Shown piece after piece: positions 24,639-26,291 of a stretch of DNA of 26,291 nt. The translations under genes and the position numbers were made by a program. Position 1 is the stretch's first letter. The number at the start of each line of letters is the position of its first letter. The notes beneath the pieces were generated by a model. That model was not told the origin of the DNA and ran no database searches. It saw only the letters and a program-made list of their open reading frames with translations. Source of the stretch: CAVYPR01 sp052145775. GTDB lineage: Bacteria > Actinomycetota > Acidimicrobiia > Acidimicrobiales > RAAP-2. Location: positions 1-26,291 of the forward strand of contig JBKQNY010000047.1 in NCBI GenBank assembly GCA_052145775.1. The letters are read 5' to 3'.

Positions 24639-25079
24639 GGACGTCTCGATCGCATACTCAAACTCGCACCGGAGGAACTAGAAAGGCCCAAAACTAGAAC
24701 CCTGAAGCGCATCTGCCGTCAGCTCGACGAACAAGAGGTCGCTGACCTGGTGGCCTGCTACTCCGCTGGTGTCCTGCTTGATGATCTGGCCTCGACTTTC
24801 CAGGTCAACCAGACCACGATCCAGAAGTACGTCCGAGCCCATGGACTACCTCGACGCTCCGCAATGGTTGAACAGCGGCAGCTCGATGAGGTCGTTCAGC
24901 TCTACGGGGCTGGGCGCTCAGTTGACTTCATTGCTGCCAGGTTGGGGATCGGTGCCACCACGGTCAGAAGAGCCCTGGTCAAAGCCAAGGTCACTATTCG
25001 ACGACGTGGTCGACCTAGAAGACTTGGTACCCAAGCCGGCCGTAGCACTGACTGCCGAACTGATTCTTGTGAGGATTGA
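24597..25079 (+). CDS. Double helix-turn-helix DNA-binding protein, copy 2
   Basis: A 160-aa paralogue of the protein at 21679. Order is the same: VEVLGRYSNHSDQG, first HTH EVADLVACYSAGVLLDDLASTFQVNQTTIQKYVRAHGL (residues 47-84), second HTH LDEVVQLYGAGRSVDFIAARLGIGATTVRRALVKAK (96-131), basic RRRGRP (135-140), then a different 20-residue tail ending in DCRTDSCED. GTG at 24597 is preferred over the TTG one codon earlier because homology between copies begins there. A perfect palindrome ends on the base before it. The last 65 bases overlap the small zinc-finger gene on the opposite strand. It probably recognises the palindrome or the ACTCAAACC repeats and controls the island; no recombinase catalytic residues are present, so it is not itself a recombinase. 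Confidence 0.8.
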   Translation: MEVLGRYSNHSDQGGRLDRILKLAPEELERPKTRTLKRICRQLDEQEVADLVACYSAGVLLDDLASTFQVNQTTIQKYVRAHGLPRRSAMVEQRQLDEVVQLYGAGRSVDFIAARLGIGATTVRRALVKAKVTIRRRGRPRRLGTQAGRSTDCRTDSCED

Positions 25080-25200
25080 GTCCAGTTCCTGACTTCTTTC
25101 GAGTAAATACCTTGCCGCAGTATGAGCAGACGGTCTCAAGGGATCCCCGCACGCACATAGGATTCAAACTTCGGATCCCGCTCTGCTGATTTCCACTCAT
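25015..25200 (-). CDS. Small C2HC zinc-finger protein
   Basis: Up to 61 aa. The C-terminal 40 residues hold a likely zinc site, C-x2-C-x15-H-x7-C (VCSYCGKVFTRKK, then LNPHKNQFG, then QCYGRLGYQVF), ending in a GRxGYxV tail. The spacing and aromatic residues look like a true metal-binding domain. ATG at 25200 has GAGG about 9 bases upstream but overlaps the end of the 267-aa gene by 65 bases; ATG at 25158 or GTG at 25152 would reduce this. The 3' end overlaps HTH copy 2 on the other strand. It might be a nucleic-acid-binding accessory, or a domain once fused to the 267-aa protein in the neighbouring frame. Its short length keeps confidence moderate. Confidence 0.5.
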   Translation of the reverse strand: MSGNQQSGIRSLNPMCVRGSLETVCSYCGKVFTRKKSGTGLNPHKNQFGSQCYGRLGYQVF

Positions 25201-25939
25201 CGACCATCACCTCATCCTTCTCAAATCTATCGCAGAGCCAAAAGTTGAGTAGGAACAATGAGGTCCAACGCTCGCCGTCGTGCGCCTCGAACAACTCTCT
25301 CCCCCCGCAAGTCATGTGAAAGGCATTTCGCTGTTGCCAATAGTCACGATCAGCATCGTCCGTGGGAGATGAGGGGGCGGCCAACTCAAAGAATGAACGA
25401 GGAAATGCGCCTCCAAGTGCAACCATCTCTGACCGCCACCGCTGAATGGAAGCTTCCTCTAGGTACTCCCCCCTGACAAGCAGCCCCTCGATCGCTGAGA
25501 GGTCTTGGACAACAGAGGCAAAGCGGCCGTCCGACGCGTCACCGCGAGAGCCGTGCGTTAACACATTGCCTTCACCGCGAAGAAGCCGCACATTATTGCT
25601 TGAGGAGATAAGGCTATGTAGGCCCGTTTCCAGCCAGATAAGGTCTTCTGCAATCGCGTCCCTGTCCGTGGGCAATCTTCCCCACGACGCCAGTCTTCCC
25701 TCACCACCCCACGCAGGTTTCAACTCCGACGTACTTTGACCACTGAGAGCGGCCCTTACTCTTTCGAGATAAGTGCGGACCTCCGCTAAGCGATTCGGAG
25801 TCCACGCGAGCTTTCCGCTGGGTCGCCGCGAACCCTTGAAATGTGCCTCAATCTTGCCGAGCCGCGCTGCCACCATCAGGTAGCGGGGGCCCGTCCGGAT
25901 AAGAATAGGACCGAAATACCGGTCACTCATTCCGAGCAC
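25136..25939 (-). CDS. Hypothetical protein of the second module
   Basis: A 267-aa protein I do not recognise. It starts VLGMSDRYFGPILIRTGPRYLMVAARLGKIEAHFKG, followed by helical segments (NRLAEVRTYLERVRAALSG, AIAEDLIWLETGLHSLISSSN) and a Trp/Phe-rich C-terminal part (RDYWQQRNAFHMTCGG, WTSLFLLNFWLCDRFEKDEV). There is no signal peptide, membrane helix or known active-site pattern. GTG at 25939 comes just after the TGA of the preceding gene (25941-25943), with GAGG about 9 bases upstream, so I chose it; ATG at 25930 and TTG at 25975 are alternatives. It is transcribed with the partial upstream gene and points toward HTH copy 2. Function unknown. Confidence 0.7.
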   Translation of the reverse strand: MLGMSDRYFGPILIRTGPRYLMVAARLGKIEAHFKGSRRPSGKLAWTPNRLAEVRTYLERVRAALSGQSTSELKPAWGGEGRLASWGRLPTDRDAIAEDLIWLETGLHSLISSSNNVRLLRGEGNVLTHGSRGDASDGRFASVVQDLSAIEGLLVRGEYLEEASIQRWRSEMVALGGAFPRSFFELAAPSSPTDDADRDYWQQRNAFHMTCGGRELFEAHDGERWTSLFLLNFWLCDRFEKDEVMVDEWKSAERDPKFESYVRAGIP

Positions 25940-25940
25940 A

Positions 25941-26291
25941 TCATTCGGCCTCACCACCACCTTCACCGCCGCCAATCAGCCCCACGGAAATTGGCGGCCG
26001 TGGTGGATAAGTGCCAGAGTCGGTCTTGACGCCAGGGCCGTAGACGAACTCGTTGGGGTCAAACACCATGTACTGGAGCACGCTCGGATTACCCCCAGCT
26101 ACGTGACCTTCAAGTACCAGCGGTGCTTGATCGAAATCGTAATTCGGTGCAACCTGGGCTACGTAGCTAGCAGTATTACTCGTAATGGACGGCACCAGAT
26201 GATATGCAGATCGCGCATCACTAGCACACGGGAAATACGTATCCGCAAAGAAGAGCCCCTGCTTTCCAGGTCCTCCGTAATACCGGAAGAT
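25941..26291 (-). CDS. Hypothetical protein, C-terminal part (gene cut by window edge)
   Basis: The frame is open from the right edge of the window to the TGA at 25941-25943, giving 116 residues. They begin IFRYYGGPGKQGLFFADTYF and continue through FPCASDARSAYHLVPS, LVLEGHVAGGNPSVLQYMVF and DPNEFVYGPGVKTDSG to a Pro- and Gly-rich end (GLIGGGEGGGEAE). A GTG at 26195 could start a short protein, but the upstream codons read like protein too, so I take it as the end of a longer gene. It lies directly before the 267-aa gene with about one base between stop and start, which indicates an operon. I do not recognise the family; the aromatic-rich beta pattern gives no clear function. Confidence 0.6.
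   Translation of the reverse strand: MFRYYGGPGKQGLFFADTYFPCASDARSAYHLVPSITSNTASYVAQVAPNYDFDQAPLVLEGHVAGGNPSVLQYMVFDPNEFVYGPGVKTDSGTYPPRPPISVGLIGGGEGGGEAE

Larger units (their letters stand above)
24493..24664. repeat. ACTCAAACC motif series in the divergent region and 5' end of HTH copy 2
   Basis: ACTCAAACC occurs at 24493-24501, 24549-24557 and 24616-24624, with ACTCAAACT at 24656-24664. The first two are at or before the start of the 167-aa gene; the last two are inside the HTH gene. HTH copy 1 has the motif at 21698 and a variant at 21738, the same 40-base spacing. This could be a binding site of the HTH proteins. Confidence 0.5.

Noticed and set aside
24493..24664. ACTCAAACC repeats as a CRISPR array
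   Set aside because: The repeat is only 9 bases, spacing is uneven (56, 67, 40), and part lies in coding sequence.
21679..25079. HTH proteins as serine recombinases or transposases
   Set aside because: Only HTH units and a basic tail are present; there is no catalytic serine domain, DDE motif or tyrosine recombinase box, and no terminal inverted repeats were found around the modules.

Overview
The window is high-GC DNA with many GTG starts, translational overlaps and coenzyme F420 genes. It looks like a chromosome segment of an actinobacterium. Acidimicrobiia is my best guess from gene style, but nothing in the window proves the class.

Layout. (1) 1-4420, minus strand: a sugar/polysaccharide block with an SDR oxidoreductase, three tandem GT4 glycosyltransferases with almost no spacing, and the first codons of a GDP-mannose-dehydratase-like epimerase that leaves the window. 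A serine beta-lactamase/esterase-fold hydrolase (4476-5324) lies just upstream of the SDR. (2) 5365-7030, plus strand: cofD and cofE, two late steps of F420 synthesis, overlapping. (3) 7040-10765, minus strand: a likely transcription unit of BTAD-type regulator, single-pass membrane protein with a Thr/Ser tail, nucleotidyltransferase and NDP-sugar epimerase, probably supplying activated sugars. (4) 11053-16782, minus strand: two large exported glycosidases, GH31 followed by GH92. (5) 16850-19507, minus strand: an NAD-dependent formate dehydrogenase very close to the classical Pseudomonas enzyme, a six-helix membrane protein and a small orphan protein. (6) 19792-21657, plus strand: a KimA-like potassium/APC-superfamily permease that keeps the four KimA potassium-site residues.

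(7) 21679 to the end is different. The DNA is visibly more AT-rich in 22135-24600, and the products are mostly unrecognised. Two paralogous double-HTH genes on the plus strand (21679 and 24597) each face a convergent minus-strand cargo set. The first set is a 166/167-aa protein, a 494-aa protein with a PD-(D/E)XK nuclease signature, and an 83-aa acidic protein. The second set is a partial Gly-tailed protein, a 267-aa protein and a small C2HC zinc-finger protein. The two HTH genes share an invariant 42-bp block from the start codon. The second also has a perfect 22-bp palindrome touching its start and a series of ACTCAAACC motifs. I read this as an accessory island made of two tandem modules, with the nuclease operon a candidate uncharacterised defence or mobile-element-linked system. 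This is inference from architecture and motifs; no database search was possible.
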